Shown here piece after piece: positions 24,296-32,265 of a stretch of DNA of 34,623 nucleotides. The first letter of the stretch is position 1. Each line of letters starts with the position of its first letter. The notes under the pieces are model-generated. The model was not told the origin of the DNA, searched no databases, and was given only the letters and a program-made list of their open reading frames with translations. Both the position numbers and the translations under genes were made by a program. Source of the DNA: JBBQNJ01 sp038329845 (GTDB taxonomy: Bacteria; Planctomycetota; Phycisphaerae; Tepidisphaerales; Tepidisphaeraceae); the NCBI GenBank assembly GCA_038329845.1, contig JBBQNJ010000054.1:1-34623 (forward strand). The letters are read 5' to 3'.

Positions 24296-25261
24296 TCACA
24301 CCCGCACGGTGGTGATCTTGCGAATCGCGAACAGCCCGAGCATCTGCAACGAGAACGCCACGCCCAACAGCACCAGTCCAGACCCGTGCAAGAGCAATTC
24401 GGCCTGCTTGGGATTCATCGTGTAGCTGATCAGAAACATCAACGCCGGGAAGGCGACCAGGATGTAGCCGGTGAAGCGTCCCTCGGCGGTTTTGGCCTTC
24501 ACGTGCTGCTGGAGCCGCACGCGCTGGCGGATCATGCCGGAGATGTTGTCCAGGACTTCGGACAAGTCCCCGCCGGTCTGGCGCTGGATCAGCACTGCCG
24601 TAACAAAGAAGGCGAAGTCGGTCGAGTCGATTCCGGCGGCCAGATCTTTGAGCGCTTCCTCGAGACTCTGCCCGAGGCTGTGCTGGTCGTAGCAGCGGCT
24701 AAACTCACCGGCGAGGGGTTGGGGAAGCTCCTGGCCCATCATCTGCAAGCCGGTGGCGAAGCTGTGGCCGGCGCGAAGAATGCGGCTGAGGAACTCGAGG
24801 GCTTCGGGCAGTTGCGCCGCGATTGTCTTCTGGCGGCGGTTGCGCTTATTGATGATCAACAGCACCGGGACATAGGCCCCGATCCCGCCGGCGACCAGCC
24901 CGATGAACATCGAGTTGAGGATCGTGCCGGCCAGGACGAAAGTGATCATCCCGACGCAGAACACCACGAGAAGGAAGCGGGCGAGCTTGACCTGAGGATA
25001 GGCCTTAAGCAACCAGCGGTAGATCGATTGGAAGATCGAGAAGCGCAGCAGCCAGCCATCGAGACCCTGGGCGTCGCCCTCGAGCTGGCGGGTGATCGCC
25101 TGCGGCAAAGACCGGCGCTTCGACGAGAGGCCCTCGAGGCTCAGGCGTTGATGCAGCTTTCGCTTGTCGCGCGACATCGCGCCGTTCATCGCCTGGACGA
25201 TCCCCACCACGGCCAGCACCACGCTGGCGGCGATCAATCCCGGAAGCAACAGTGAGTTCAT
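24296..25261 (-). CDS. tadB: Tad pilus inner-membrane platform protein TadB
   Basis: A 321-residue T2SSF-domain inner-membrane protein that pairs with TadC under the TadA ATPase. N-terminal helix (about 5-25), a second pair of helices (about 95-135), the F domain LPEALEFLSRILRAGHSFATGLQMMGQELPQPLAGEFSR (about 150-190) with VLIQRQTGGDLSEVLDNIS, and C-terminal helices. ATG 25261 has GAGG seven bases upstream. Unlike the other tightly packed Tad genes it is separated from tadA by 267 bases filled with repeats, so its expression may differ from that of tadA. The nearest repeat begins 12 bases upstream of the start codon. Confidence 0.93.
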   Translation of the reverse strand: MNSLLLPGLIAASVVLAVVGIVQAMNGAMSRDKRKLHQRLSLEGLSSKRRSLPQAITRQLEGDAQGLDGWLLRFSIFQSIYRWLLKAYPQVKLARFLLVVFCVGMITFVLAGTILNSMFIGLVAGGIGAYVPVLLIINKRNRRQKTIAAQLPEALEFLSRILRAGHSFATGLQMMGQELPQPLAGEFSRCYDQHSLGQSLEEALKDLAAGIDSTDFAFFVTAVLIQRQTGGDLSEVLDNISGMIRQRVRLQQHVKAKTAEGRFTGYILVAFPALMFLISYTMNPKQAELLLHGSGLVLLGVAFSLQMLGLFAIRKITTVRV

Positions 25262-25272
25262 GGCTTACCTCG

Positions 25273-25531
25273 AAAAGGGGTGCGTCCCCGTTCTTCTTTC
25301 CCCGTTCTTCTTTGTCCCCGTTTTTCTTTGTGTGAAAAAGGGGTACGTCCCCTTTTCTCACATCATCAAAAAGGGGTACGTCCCCTTTTTTCACGCTGGT
25401 CAAACTTTTTACGCTATTTACGGCATAAAACTGAACATTTCTAAAAAAGAAGCGCGTCCCCTTTTTACACGCGTTGAAAAAGGAACGCGTCCCCTTTTTA
25501 CGAAGAGTAAAAAAGGGGACGCGCTTCTTTA
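25273..25531. repeat. Array of palindromic AAAAGGGG/CCCCTTTT (REP-like) elements
   Basis: Five or six imperfect units fill the tadA-tadB gap: R0 25273-25290, R1 25335-25356, R2 25368-25391, R3 25442-25466, R4 25476-25500, and an inverted R5 25508-25531. R1 and R2 share the core AAAAGGGGTACGTCCCC. R3, R4 and R5 share a GCGCGTCCCC-type core with GAAGC or GGAAC left arms. R1 forms a 13-bp stem with one bulge (TGTGA arms outside the core). Orientation and core vary, unlike CRISPR. The array resembles REP-type elements spread by RAYT (TnpA_REP) proteins, though none is in the window. R5 contributes the tadA stop codon. Confidence 0.85.
25286..25329. repeat. Three tandem copies of CCCCGTTCTTCTTT
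   Basis: The 14-bp unit occurs at 25286-25299, 25300-25313 and, with one change, 25316-25329. It overlaps the first palindromic unit, and its complement resembles the tandem AAAAGAACGG repeat at 2441-2478. Confidence 0.75.
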
Positions 25532-26986
25532 TTCATGCAATGGGATCACGCGGCGCTGGAACAGGTCGCTGGGGAGTTTGATCCCACGATGCTCGATCCG
25601 TTCGGCGCAGCGGGGACGGATGCCGGTGCAGACGAAGCGCCCGGTGGCGTGGCCGTCGCCGTCCACCCCTTCCTGCTCGAAGCTGAACAGGTCGTGCATC
25701 TGCACCTGGTCGCCTTCCATCCCGGTGATCTCGCTTACGCTCACCACTTTCCGACGACCGCCGGTCAGGCGACGAGCCTGGACGATGATCTGGATGGCGC
25801 TGGCCACCTGCGTTCGCAGCGGTCGAAGGGGAATCTCGAACCCCGCCATCATCACCATCACCTCCAGCCGCGCTATCGCATCGCGAGTGTTGTTGGCATG
25901 CACGGTCGTCATCGACCCTTCATGCCCGGTGTTCATGGCCTGAAGCATGTCCAGCGCCTCGGCGCCGCGGCACTCGCCAATCACAATCCGGTCCGGACGC
26001 ATTCGCAGGCAGTTCTTCACCAGGTCGCGCTGCGACACTTCGCCCTTGCCTTCAATATTGCTCGGACGAGTCTCCAGCCGCACGACATGGGGCTGCTGCA
26101 ATTGCAGTTCCGCGGCATCCTCGATCGTGATCACGCGCTCCTCGACCGGGATGTAGCGCGACAAGCAGTTCAGTAAGGTGGTCTTGCCCGAGCCGGTGCC
26201 ACCGGAGATCAGGATATTGCAGCGGGAAATAACCGCGGCGGCAAGAAAATCCATCACCGCCGCCGGAAACGCGCCGTGACGGATGAGGTCCTCAAGCTGC
26301 ATGGGCCGAGACCCGAATCGCCGGATGCTCATGGCCGGGCCATCCAGCGCCAGCGGCGGAATAATGGCGTTGACTCGGCTGCCATCGGCCAGTCGTGCAT
26401 CGACCATGGGGCTGATTTCGTCCACGCGCCGGCCGACCTGCCCGACGATGCGGTCGATGATCTGGCGCAGGTGGGCGTTGTCGCGGAAGCGCACCTCGGC
26501 CATCTCCAGCCGCCCCTTGCGCTCGACGTAGATGCGGTCATAGCGGTTGACCAGGATGTCGGTGAGGGTTGAGTCCTTCAGCAGCGTCTCGAGCGGGCCC
26601 AGACCGAACGTCTCGTCCATGACGTCGTCCATCAGCTTGTCCTGCTCGCTGCTGTTGAGCAGGCCCTTCTCGTCCTGGCAGAGTTCCCGCACCAGCACCC
26701 GCACCTCGGCGCGGACCGTCTCGGGCGGAAGCGTGCGAAGATTCTGCACGTCCAGCCGCTCGACCAGGTTCTGGTGGATGCGCACCTTCATCTGCTGCAA
26801 CTGAAGCTGCCGCTCGCTCAGCGCCGCCGGCTGCATCGACGCCGCAGGAGGCTTCACGAGCGGCTTGCTCGCCGGCGGTGAAGCGATCAGGTCGGTCGAA
26901 AGCTTCCTGCCTTCGGGCAGCGATTCAGGCTTGGCCACGCCGTTCAGAACGGCCGGTCCGGAGGTGTTGCGGGTAAAAAGTCCCAT
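25529..26986 (-). CDS. tadA: Tad/Flp pilus assembly ATPase TadA (CpaF)
   Basis: A 485-residue secretion ATPase of the VirB11/PilT-like superfamily that powers Flp pilus assembly. A disordered N-terminal region (about 1-60) is followed by the conserved N domain (LMDDVMDETFGLGPLETLLKD, VDARLADGSRVNAIIPPLA) and the ATPase core: Walker A GGTGSGKTT (262-270), Asp box VITIEDAAELQLQ (285-297), Walker B RIVIGECRG (333-341) and His box GHEGSMTTVHANN (354-366). All catalytic residues are present. The stop codon TAA (25529-25531) is supplied by the edge of the inverted repeat R5, so the repeat array abuts the end of the gene. The start at 26986 has GGAAAGAG upstream. Confidence 0.95.
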   Translation of the reverse strand: MGLFTRNTSGPAVLNGVAKPESLPEGRKLSTDLIASPPASKPLVKPPAASMQPAALSERQLQLQQMKVRIHQNLVERLDVQNLRTLPPETVRAEVRVLVRELCQDEKGLLNSSEQDKLMDDVMDETFGLGPLETLLKDSTLTDILVNRYDRIYVERKGRLEMAEVRFRDNAHLRQIIDRIVGQVGRRVDEISPMVDARLADGSRVNAIIPPLALDGPAMSIRRFGSRPMQLEDLIRHGAFPAAVMDFLAAAVISRCNILISGGTGSGKTTLLNCLSRYIPVEERVITIEDAAELQLQQPHVVRLETRPSNIEGKGEVSQRDLVKNCLRMRPDRIVIGECRGAEALDMLQAMNTGHEGSMTTVHANNTRDAIARLEVMVMMAGFEIPLRPLRTQVASAIQIIVQARRLTGGRRKVVSVSEITGMEGDQVQMHDLFSFEQEGVDGDGHATGRFVCTGIRPRCAERIEHRGIKLPSDLFQRRVIPLHE

Positions 26987-27053
26987 GGTACGGCTCTTTC
27001 CAGTTGATCTTGCTCGATGCTCGACGAAAGCGGTAAGACTCCACGCCCTTGAC

Positions 27054-28193
27054 TCACGCGGCGCGGCTGACCTTGCCCTTGGCCGTCAACTCGTTGGCCA
27101 GGCTGATCAGGCTGACGCTGATGTCGCTGCGCGGCGAGCGCAGCACCACCGGTTCGCCATAGTTGATCGCCGCAATGGCGTTTTTGAAGTCGTTGGGAAC
27201 CATCCATTCAATTTTCAGACCCAGCGCCCGCTCGACCTCAGCCGGCTCGATGTCCCAGCCCTTTTTCACATAGCGATTGACCAGGATGCGAATCTTGCTG
27301 GCCTCGATCCCCATCCTGCGTAGCGCCCCGACGAATCGCTCGGCGTTTTTGGCGCTGGGGACGTTGAGCTGCATCACCACCAGGTTGATGTCGGCACTGT
27401 GCAGCGCCGCGGCGTAGATCGGGTCGATGCTCATCATCGAATCGATCACCACGTAGTCGAAAATCCGTCCGAGAATCCCCAGCAGGCGTTGAATCCCCTG
27501 CGGATTGACGCGCTGGGTGTCTTCGGGAAGGTCCGGCCGGGCCAGGAGCGCCGTCCCGCTGTTCTTGTGGATCGTCAGTGCGTTGTCCAGGAGCTGCTTG
27601 TCCACCTTTTCGGCCGAGTCCATGACATCGGCGATGGTGTAGCGGGCGCGGGTGTCGAAATAGCTCGCCACTCCGCCGCGGATCAGGTCCAGATCGATTA
27701 GCGCCGTCTTGACCCCGCTCTTGGCCAGCGACGCCGCGACGTTGCAAGCCACTGTAGTCGATCCGCATCCGCCCTGGGTGGGGATCACATGGATCACCTT
27801 GGCCCGCTTGCCCATCCCGTGCGTCTGAGCCACCCGCTCGATGGCGGCGGCAAACTTGTCCTCGGGGATCGGCAGCGGAATGAACTCCCTGACGCCCAGA
27901 TGCATCGCCTCCATCAGCACGTTGGCATCGACCAACTGGCTCATGGCGAAGAAGCTCACCGCCGGGAACTGCCGCGGCAACTGGCCGATCTTTCGCAGAG
28001 TTTCGGCGGAATGGGGATCGAGATTGACCACCACCAGTTGCGGGGCGTCGGAGCGGCTGAGCAGGTTCGCCAGCGGCTCGGCGTTGGGCAACTGCGCGAC
28101 GACATGAACTCCGTACTGCGCCAGGACCGACGCCATCTCCTGGCGATTGGATTCGTCAGCGTCGATCACAATACAGTTCAATTGCACGTACAT
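27054..28193 (-). CDS. cpaE: Tad localisation ATPase CpaE/TadZ
   Basis: A 379-residue protein that positions the Tad apparatus in the cell. Residues about 1-110 form a receiver-like domain (CIVIDADESNRQEM; Asn57 in VVVNLDP where the phospho-acceptor Asp would be, so probably a pseudo-receiver). Residues about 130-370 form a ParA/MinD-type ATPase. Its P-loop reads PTQGGCGSTTVACNVAASL (residues 138-156) and lacks the usual Lys in GGxGKTT (Ser145 is in that place), as in other TadZ proteins. Later motifs are LIDLDLIRGG and YVVIDSMMS. It lies between tadA and the secretin gene in a tight operon; GGAG lies ten bases before ATG 28193. Confidence 0.93.
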   Translation of the reverse strand: MYVQLNCIVIDADESNRQEMASVLAQYGVHVVAQLPNAEPLANLLSRSDAPQLVVVNLDPHSAETLRKIGQLPRQFPAVSFFAMSQLVDANVLMEAMHLGVREFIPLPIPEDKFAAAIERVAQTHGMGKRAKVIHVIPTQGGCGSTTVACNVAASLAKSGVKTALIDLDLIRGGVASYFDTRARYTIADVMDSAEKVDKQLLDNALTIHKNSGTALLARPDLPEDTQRVNPQGIQRLLGILGRIFDYVVIDSMMSIDPIYAAALHSADINLVVMQLNVPSAKNAERFVGALRRMGIEASKIRILVNRYVKKGWDIEPAEVERALGLKIEWMVPNDFKNAIAAINYGEPVVLRSPRSDISVSLISLANELTAKGKVSRAA

Positions 28194-28247
28194 GGCTTTT
28201 CACTCCAGACGGTTCGATTCGGATCAAGGCCGTTCGGCAACGGATTC

Positions 28248-29804
28248 TCAGTTGGTTTCGGCCGAGGCCGGCGCACTGGACGCTGGTGCCGGGGCCGGGG
28301 CAAAGCCGTACGTTCCGCGGAACTGAGGCGCCGGTCGCGCCGGCTTGGCGACGGCGCGGCGGGGATCGGGCAGTTCACCGCCGAGATCGCGCTTCCAGAA
28401 CAGTTCGTTCTCGGTCGGATGGCGCCAGAACTCGCCCGGCAAGGCCGACACCTGCGAGGGGTTCATCGGCTCGACCAGCTTGGGCGTGACCATCACCACC
28501 AACTCAGTCTCCTTGCGCTCGTAGCGCACCGAGCGGAACAGCACCCCGAGGATCGGGATGTCGCCCAGCAGCGGGGTGACGTTCTTGCTGGCGTTGACGG
28601 TGCTATTGAGCAGCCCGGCGATAGCGAACGTCTGGCCTTCGCACAGCTCGACTACGGTCGAGACCGATCGCTTATTCAATCCCGGGGTCACGAAGCTGCC
28701 GAACTGCACGGCGGTGGAGAAGTCCAGGTCACTGACTTCCGGCGTAACCTTCAGGCGGATTTTCCCATCGCCCAGGACCAGCGGAATAAACTTCAATTTG
28801 ACGCCGAACTCTCTGTATTCGACAGTGATGGTGCTGCCCCCGCCCGAGCCGGTCTGCGGGACGGGAATCGGGAACTCCCCACCGGCCAGGAAGCTGGCTT
28901 CCTGACCGCTGATCGCCACAAGGTTTGGTTCGGCCAGGATGCGCACCAGGCTGTTTTGCCGCAGGGCCTCGATGAAGAACTCGAAGGCGGTGGATCCGAT
29001 GCGGCCGCCGCCGAACAGCGCCACCCCGGGGTCCAGCGTGGCCCCTCCGGCCGTCGAACCGGCGACGGCGCCAATCGGGTTGGCACCGGGGCCATTGATC
29101 ACGCCGGCGCTGAACGTGCCGTCGCTGGCGAAGGCATTGAATCCGAGCGATTCCTTGGCCGAGCGGCTCAATTCGGCGAAGCGCACCTGGAGCATCACCT
29201 GCTGGCCGCCGGAAATCTCGAGCATGTTCAGCACGGTGGGACGGGCCGCGGTGCCCGCCGGGGCGTACGGGGAAGCGATCTGCACCGCCTGCTCGGCGAT
29301 TTGCACGCTGGGCACGTTGCCGCGCAGCGCGATGGTCCCGTTGACGCTTATCACCTCGATGCGCACGCCGGGGAAGAGCTTGGCGTACTGTTCCTTAAGA
29401 TCCTGGAGATCGAACTGCACCGCCAGATCGATCACCTGCGAGCGGTCGCGGTCATCCCAGAGGATGAGCTGCGTGTTGCCCGGCTTGCGGGCCGTGATCA
29501 GCACGCTGCTGGGCGTAAGCGGATTAACATCGGCGATGTCCGGCTGAGCCACGCTCACCCGCTTGAATGGCGCCTTGGTGTTCACCACGGCGCTGCGATT
29601 GACCATCACCTTGAGCATCCCATCGGCACCGGGACCGTCGGCCACCAGGTTCGGTCCGGTGGGTCGAGTGGACTGGGCCAAGGCGGCAGCGCCGGCGAAG
29701 CTCGCCAGCGCCAGCCAGGCGAAAATCCCCAGTTCCATGGCGCAAAAGCCGGCGCGGGCGGTTTTCAGCTTAAACCCGGCAAAGATCGTGCGATTGTTGT
29801 TCAT
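28248..29804 (-). CDS. cpaC: Tad outer-membrane secretin CpaC (RcpA)
   Basis: A 518-residue precursor of the outer-membrane channel for the Flp pilus. The signal peptide is long (residues 1-44; hydrophobic core ELGIFAWLALASFAGAAALA, cleavage near AQS). An N-terminal CpaC domain follows (MVNRSAVVNTKAPFKRVSVAQPDIADV, SSVLITARKPGNTQLILWD), then a BON-like region (VNGTIALRGNVPS), then the secretin core (LQVRFAELSRSAKESLG, LVRILAEPNLVAISGQEASFLAGGEFPIPV, IRLKVTPEVSDLD, LLGDIPILGVLFRS, TELVVMVTPKLVEP). The C-terminal 60 residues are Pro/Ala-rich. ATG 29804 has AAGGAA before it, which is preferred over the internal ATG at 29738. Confidence 0.94.
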   Translation of the reverse strand: MNNNRTIFAGFKLKTARAGFCAMELGIFAWLALASFAGAAALAQSTRPTGPNLVADGPGADGMLKVMVNRSAVVNTKAPFKRVSVAQPDIADVNPLTPSSVLITARKPGNTQLILWDDRDRSQVIDLAVQFDLQDLKEQYAKLFPGVRIEVISVNGTIALRGNVPSVQIAEQAVQIASPYAPAGTAARPTVLNMLEISGGQQVMLQVRFAELSRSAKESLGFNAFASDGTFSAGVINGPGANPIGAVAGSTAGGATLDPGVALFGGGRIGSTAFEFFIEALRQNSLVRILAEPNLVAISGQEASFLAGGEFPIPVPQTGSGGGSTITVEYREFGVKLKFIPLVLGDGKIRLKVTPEVSDLDFSTAVQFGSFVTPGLNKRSVSTVVELCEGQTFAIAGLLNSTVNASKNVTPLLGDIPILGVLFRSVRYERKETELVVMVTPKLVEPMNPSQVSALPGEFWRHPTENELFWKRDLGGELPDPRRAVAKPARPAPQFRGTYGFAPAPAPASSAPASAETN

Positions 29805-29856
29805 GATACGTTCCTTGTTCGTCCGTGTAAGACTTCATTCGACGCAATTGGCGGCG

Positions 29857-30825
29857 TTATTCTCCGGTTCCCGGGACTTCGTCGGTGTCGATGTCGGTCA
29901 AAAGACCGGCCGGCGGGGTCATCTCGAACGTCACCGAAGTTTCGGCCGTCCCCTTGATGATCTGGATGGTACGTTGATTGGCGCGCGTCGAGCGTGACGG
30001 TACGACCGGGGCGGCGAACGGATCATCGCTCGACGAGACCTTGAGCACCTGGGCGGGCCGCGTCGTCGGTTCGGTCATTTCGACGGGAATCGGCCGATCG
30101 CCCTTACGCCCGGCGTCGCCGCGCAACTCGGCCAGGGTCACTCCCTCGGTCTTCTGCTCTGAGTCCTCATCGCCGGTCCCGCGCAGAACCAGCCGCGGCC
30201 GGCTCATGGCACAGGCCAGTTCGATCTTCTCGGCGTCCTCGGGCGTGACCAGCATTGTCACGCTACGGAACATTTCCTTTTCGTCCTCCTTGTGGACCGC
30301 CACCATGCGCTGGCCGACGGCCTTGATTTCCACATCGCGCACGATCGTCCGCGACAGGGTCACGTGATCCTCGTCGGCCTGCATCGTGCTGACGATGTCC
30401 ACCCGGCTTCCCGGAACCACCAGACCCGCGACGCCGGAGAACTCATTCACCTCGATCGTCACCGCTCGCATTCCCGCGGGGATCAGCGCCTGAAGTCCCG
30501 CGCCCGCACCCGATGGGGCGAGCAGGCTCTCCATCAGTGGCTGGCCCTTGATCACCGGGATCGCCGCAACGCGGCCGCCCAGATCGGCCAGGCTCGAGAA
30601 CGTCGCCGGGGGAAGCCCCGCCGCCGAGATCTTGGCGATCTTCAGCACCTCCGGTCGCAGCTCGGCGCCGGGGGAGATGTCTTCGGCGGCCACGACCACG
30701 GCGCGAAGGTCGCCGCCGTCGGCGACCGGGGCGTTGCGGCTCTTGATCTGATCGTGAACGAGTTTGGCTGCCGCCAGCCCCAACACCAGCGCCACGGCCA
30801 ACGGAATCCAGGTCTTGATGCTCAT
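29857..30825 (-). CDS. cpaB: Flp pilus assembly protein CpaB (RcpC)
   Basis: A 322-residue periplasmic protein. N-terminal anchor helix IPLAVALVLGLAAAKLVHDQI (about 7-27), then an SAF-type domain (RAVVVAAEDISPGAELRPEVL, about 40-65; KGQPLMESLL) and the RcpC domain (GMRAVTIEVNEFSGVAGLVVPGSRVDIV, MLVTPEDAEKIELACAMSRPRLVLR). A C-terminal tail from about residue 230 is Ser/Thr/Pro-rich. CpaB cooperates with the secretin CpaC. ATG 30825 has AAGGAG six bases upstream; longer in-frame starts upstream lack support. A 243-bp gap with hairpins separates it from tadE, unlike the rest of the operon. Confidence 0.92.
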   Translation of the reverse strand: MSIKTWIPLAVALVLGLAAAKLVHDQIKSRNAPVADGGDLRAVVVAAEDISPGAELRPEVLKIAKISAAGLPPATFSSLADLGGRVAAIPVIKGQPLMESLLAPSGAGAGLQALIPAGMRAVTIEVNEFSGVAGLVVPGSRVDIVSTMQADEDHVTLSRTIVRDVEIKAVGQRMVAVHKEDEKEMFRSVTMLVTPEDAEKIELACAMSRPRLVLRGTGDEDSEQKTEGVTLAELRGDAGRKGDRPIPVEMTEPTTRPAQVLKVSSSDDPFAAPVVPSRSTRANQRTIQIIKGTAETSVTFEMTPPAGLLTDIDTDEVPGTGE

Positions 30826-30978
30826 GAGTTGCTCCTTTAATCGGCGTCGAACGAACAACGCCCGCCGGGACCGTCCCGCGTACATCGCGGGGCACGACCG
30901 ATCCCACCAGAGACAATTCGGCTTGTTCGTCGGGGGGGTTTAGTCGCTCGCTGACGCCTTTACGCTTTGCGCGTCCAG

Positions 30979-31032
30979 GACCGGAAATACCGGTCTGCGA
31001 ACGACTGTGCCCCGCCTTTCGGGGCGGGGCAC
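30979..31032 (-). promoter_or_regulatory. Two hairpins in the tadE-cpaB gap
   Basis: GTGCCCCGCC/GGCGGGGCAC (31007-31016 and 31023-31032, loop TTTCGG) forms a strong 10-bp stem 37 bases after the tadE stop on the minus strand. GACCGG/CCGGTC (30979-30984 and 30990-30995) lies next to it. No T tract follows either, so this is more likely an mRNA stabilising or attenuating structure than a full terminator. Confidence 0.5.
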
Positions 31033-31068
31033 TCAGAGGGATGAATACTATCGGGCCTGGGCGATGGG

Positions 31069-31488
31069 CTATTCTTTGCGCATCACCGCGGTACCCAGGA
31101 CCTGCTTGTTGACGCCGATCAATCCCAGCGGCCGCAGGCCCACCGTTCCCCAAGGCGAGGAGACGGTCACGGTGATATTGGCACCAGGCGTCAGCCCCGA
31201 GACGTTGGGGCTTACCGCCACCGAATAGTTGGCACTGGATATCCCCGCGGCGTTCATGGCGCTGGTGACGGCGCCGGTCACATCGGCATTGGTCGCCGAC
31301 GGAACGATCCCGGCCCGCACCCCATCGCGGGCGGCACCCTGGAACGTGTTCTTGATGAAGAAATAGTGTCCGAACTCGACCGTGCCGAAGGCCAGGCTCA
31401 GCAGGATCGGCAGCGTCAGCGCCGCCTCCAGCACCGCGTTGCCGCGCCGCCACCGCCAAGAGAACGAGCCAATGTTTCGTCTGTTCAT
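31069..31488 (-). CDS. tadE: TadE-like pseudopilin
   Basis: A 139-residue pseudopilin. After a basic leader (MNRRNIGSFSWRWRRG) comes NAVLEAALTLPILLSLAFGTVEFGHYFF, with the Glu of the processing motif and a hydrophobic helix, the signature of the TadE/TadG-type Pfam family. The C-terminal part is beta-rich and Ser/Thr/Gly-rich (SAMNAAGISSANYSVAVSPNVSGLTPG, ITVTVSSPWG). It is likely processed by the prepilin peptidase encoded directly upstream and acts in pilus assembly. ATG 31488 has GGAG nine bases upstream. Its upstream neighbour tadV overlaps its leader region but not this chosen start. Confidence 0.88.
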   Translation of the reverse strand: MNRRNIGSFSWRWRRGNAVLEAALTLPILLSLAFGTVEFGHYFFIKNTFQGAARDGVRAGIVPSATNADVTGAVTSAMNAAGISSANYSVAVSPNVSGLTPGANITVTVSSPWGTVGLRPLGLIGVNKQVLGTAVMRKE

Positions 31489-31514
31489 CGCATGATCTCC
31501 ATGACCTTCGTCGC

Positions 31515-32069
31515 CTACCGCGCGCCGGGGCCTTGAATCCACGACCATCCCAGCGTCGCGACTGTCGCCAGCAGCACCGGGACCGCATACGCAAGCCGCT
31601 GAAAGCTGGCGTGATCGGCGGCGTCGGGCGGATCATCCAATCCCGACTCGCCGGTATGCGCCAGGCTGATCGCGGCCACGGCGGTGTTACGCAACACGGC
31701 CCGGAATCGTCCCTGCCGATGCGCCTGGATCACCGCCAGGCCCATCCCGATGATCGCCTCGGCGCAGAAGACGATCACCACCATCCACGGTCCGACCCAC
31801 GCGCCCAGCCCCGCAAGCAATTTCACATCCCCGGCGCCCATCGCCCCGACCAGGAAGAACGCCACGGTCAGCCCGAATCCCGCGCCCAGCCCCATAGCCG
31901 ACTCGGCCGGCGTCACCACCCCCGTCGGCATCCAGCTTTGCGCCAATCCCGTTAGGATCAGCGAAAAGGTGAGCCAGTTGGGGATGCGCCGGTGGCGCAC
32001 GTCTTCGACGGCGGCGACCAGCAGCAGGGCCAGCACGGGCAGATGCAGCGACAGGGTGTACCCGCTCAT
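31515..32069 (-). CDS. tadV: Prepilin peptidase (A24, TadV/CpaA)
   Basis: A 184-residue polytopic membrane protease that cleaves and processes the Flp and TadE prepilins. It is the short form without the methylase domain. The two catalytic aspartates lie in VEDVRHRRIPN (Asp23) and GAGDVKLLAGLG (Asp81). Membrane helices fill the rest (about 8-22, 34-50, 62-78, 92-110). ATG 32069 follows the flp2 stop (32075-32077) by five bases; an in-frame GTG (32076-32078) would overlap it. Coupled translation with the pilin gene is likely. Confidence 0.93.
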   Translation of the reverse strand: MSGYTLSLHLPVLALLLVAAVEDVRHRRIPNWLTFSLILTGLAQSWMPTGVVTPAESAMGLGAGFGLTVAFFLVGAMGAGDVKLLAGLGAWVGPWMVVIVFCAEAIIGMGLAVIQAHRQGRFRAVLRNTAVAAISLAHTGESGLDDPPDAADHASFQRLAYAVPVLLATVATLGWSWIQGPGAR

Positions 32070-32074
32070 GGTCG

Positions 32075-32236
32075 TCACACCTTCGAGTTCAGCGTCGTCC
32101 AGCGAGCCAGGACCTTGGTTCCGACCGTACCAATCACCGCAATCGCGGCGACCACGATCAATCCGGCGATCAACGCGTATTCCAGCACTTCCCCGCCGCG
32201 CTCGTCGCGGAACAATTGCTTAAGGCTCTTCATCAT
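32075..32236 (-). CDS. flp2: Flp-type pilin (second copy)
   Basis: A 53-residue prepilin too short for routine ORF calling. It starts MMKSLKQLFRDERGG, and the cleavage site falls after Gly14, giving a 39-residue mature pilin beginning GEVLEYALIAGLI with Glu at +5 and Tyr at +6, as in Flp pilins. The helix continues VVAAIAVIG, and the C-terminus ends LARWTTLNSKV. GGAG lies before the tandem ATG. It differs from the mature region of flp1 at only three positions (Ser to Thr, Ser to Thr, Gly to Lys). Major or minor pilin status relative to flp1 is not decided by sequence. Confidence 0.93.
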   Translation of the reverse strand: MMKSLKQLFRDERGGEVLEYALIAGLIVVAAIAVIGTVGTKVLARWTTLNSKV

Positions 32237-32265
32237 CAGTTCTCCAAGGAATAGAGTGAAACAAA

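Noticed and set aside
25273..25531. CRISPR array
   Set aside because: The repeats are palindromic, vary in core sequence and orientation, and have irregular short spacers. No cas genes are near.
27789..29957. 722-codon plus-strand ORF
   Set aside because: It is antisense to cpaE, cpaC and part of cpaB, which are certain. Its product has His/Arg-rich low-complexity character and no family features.
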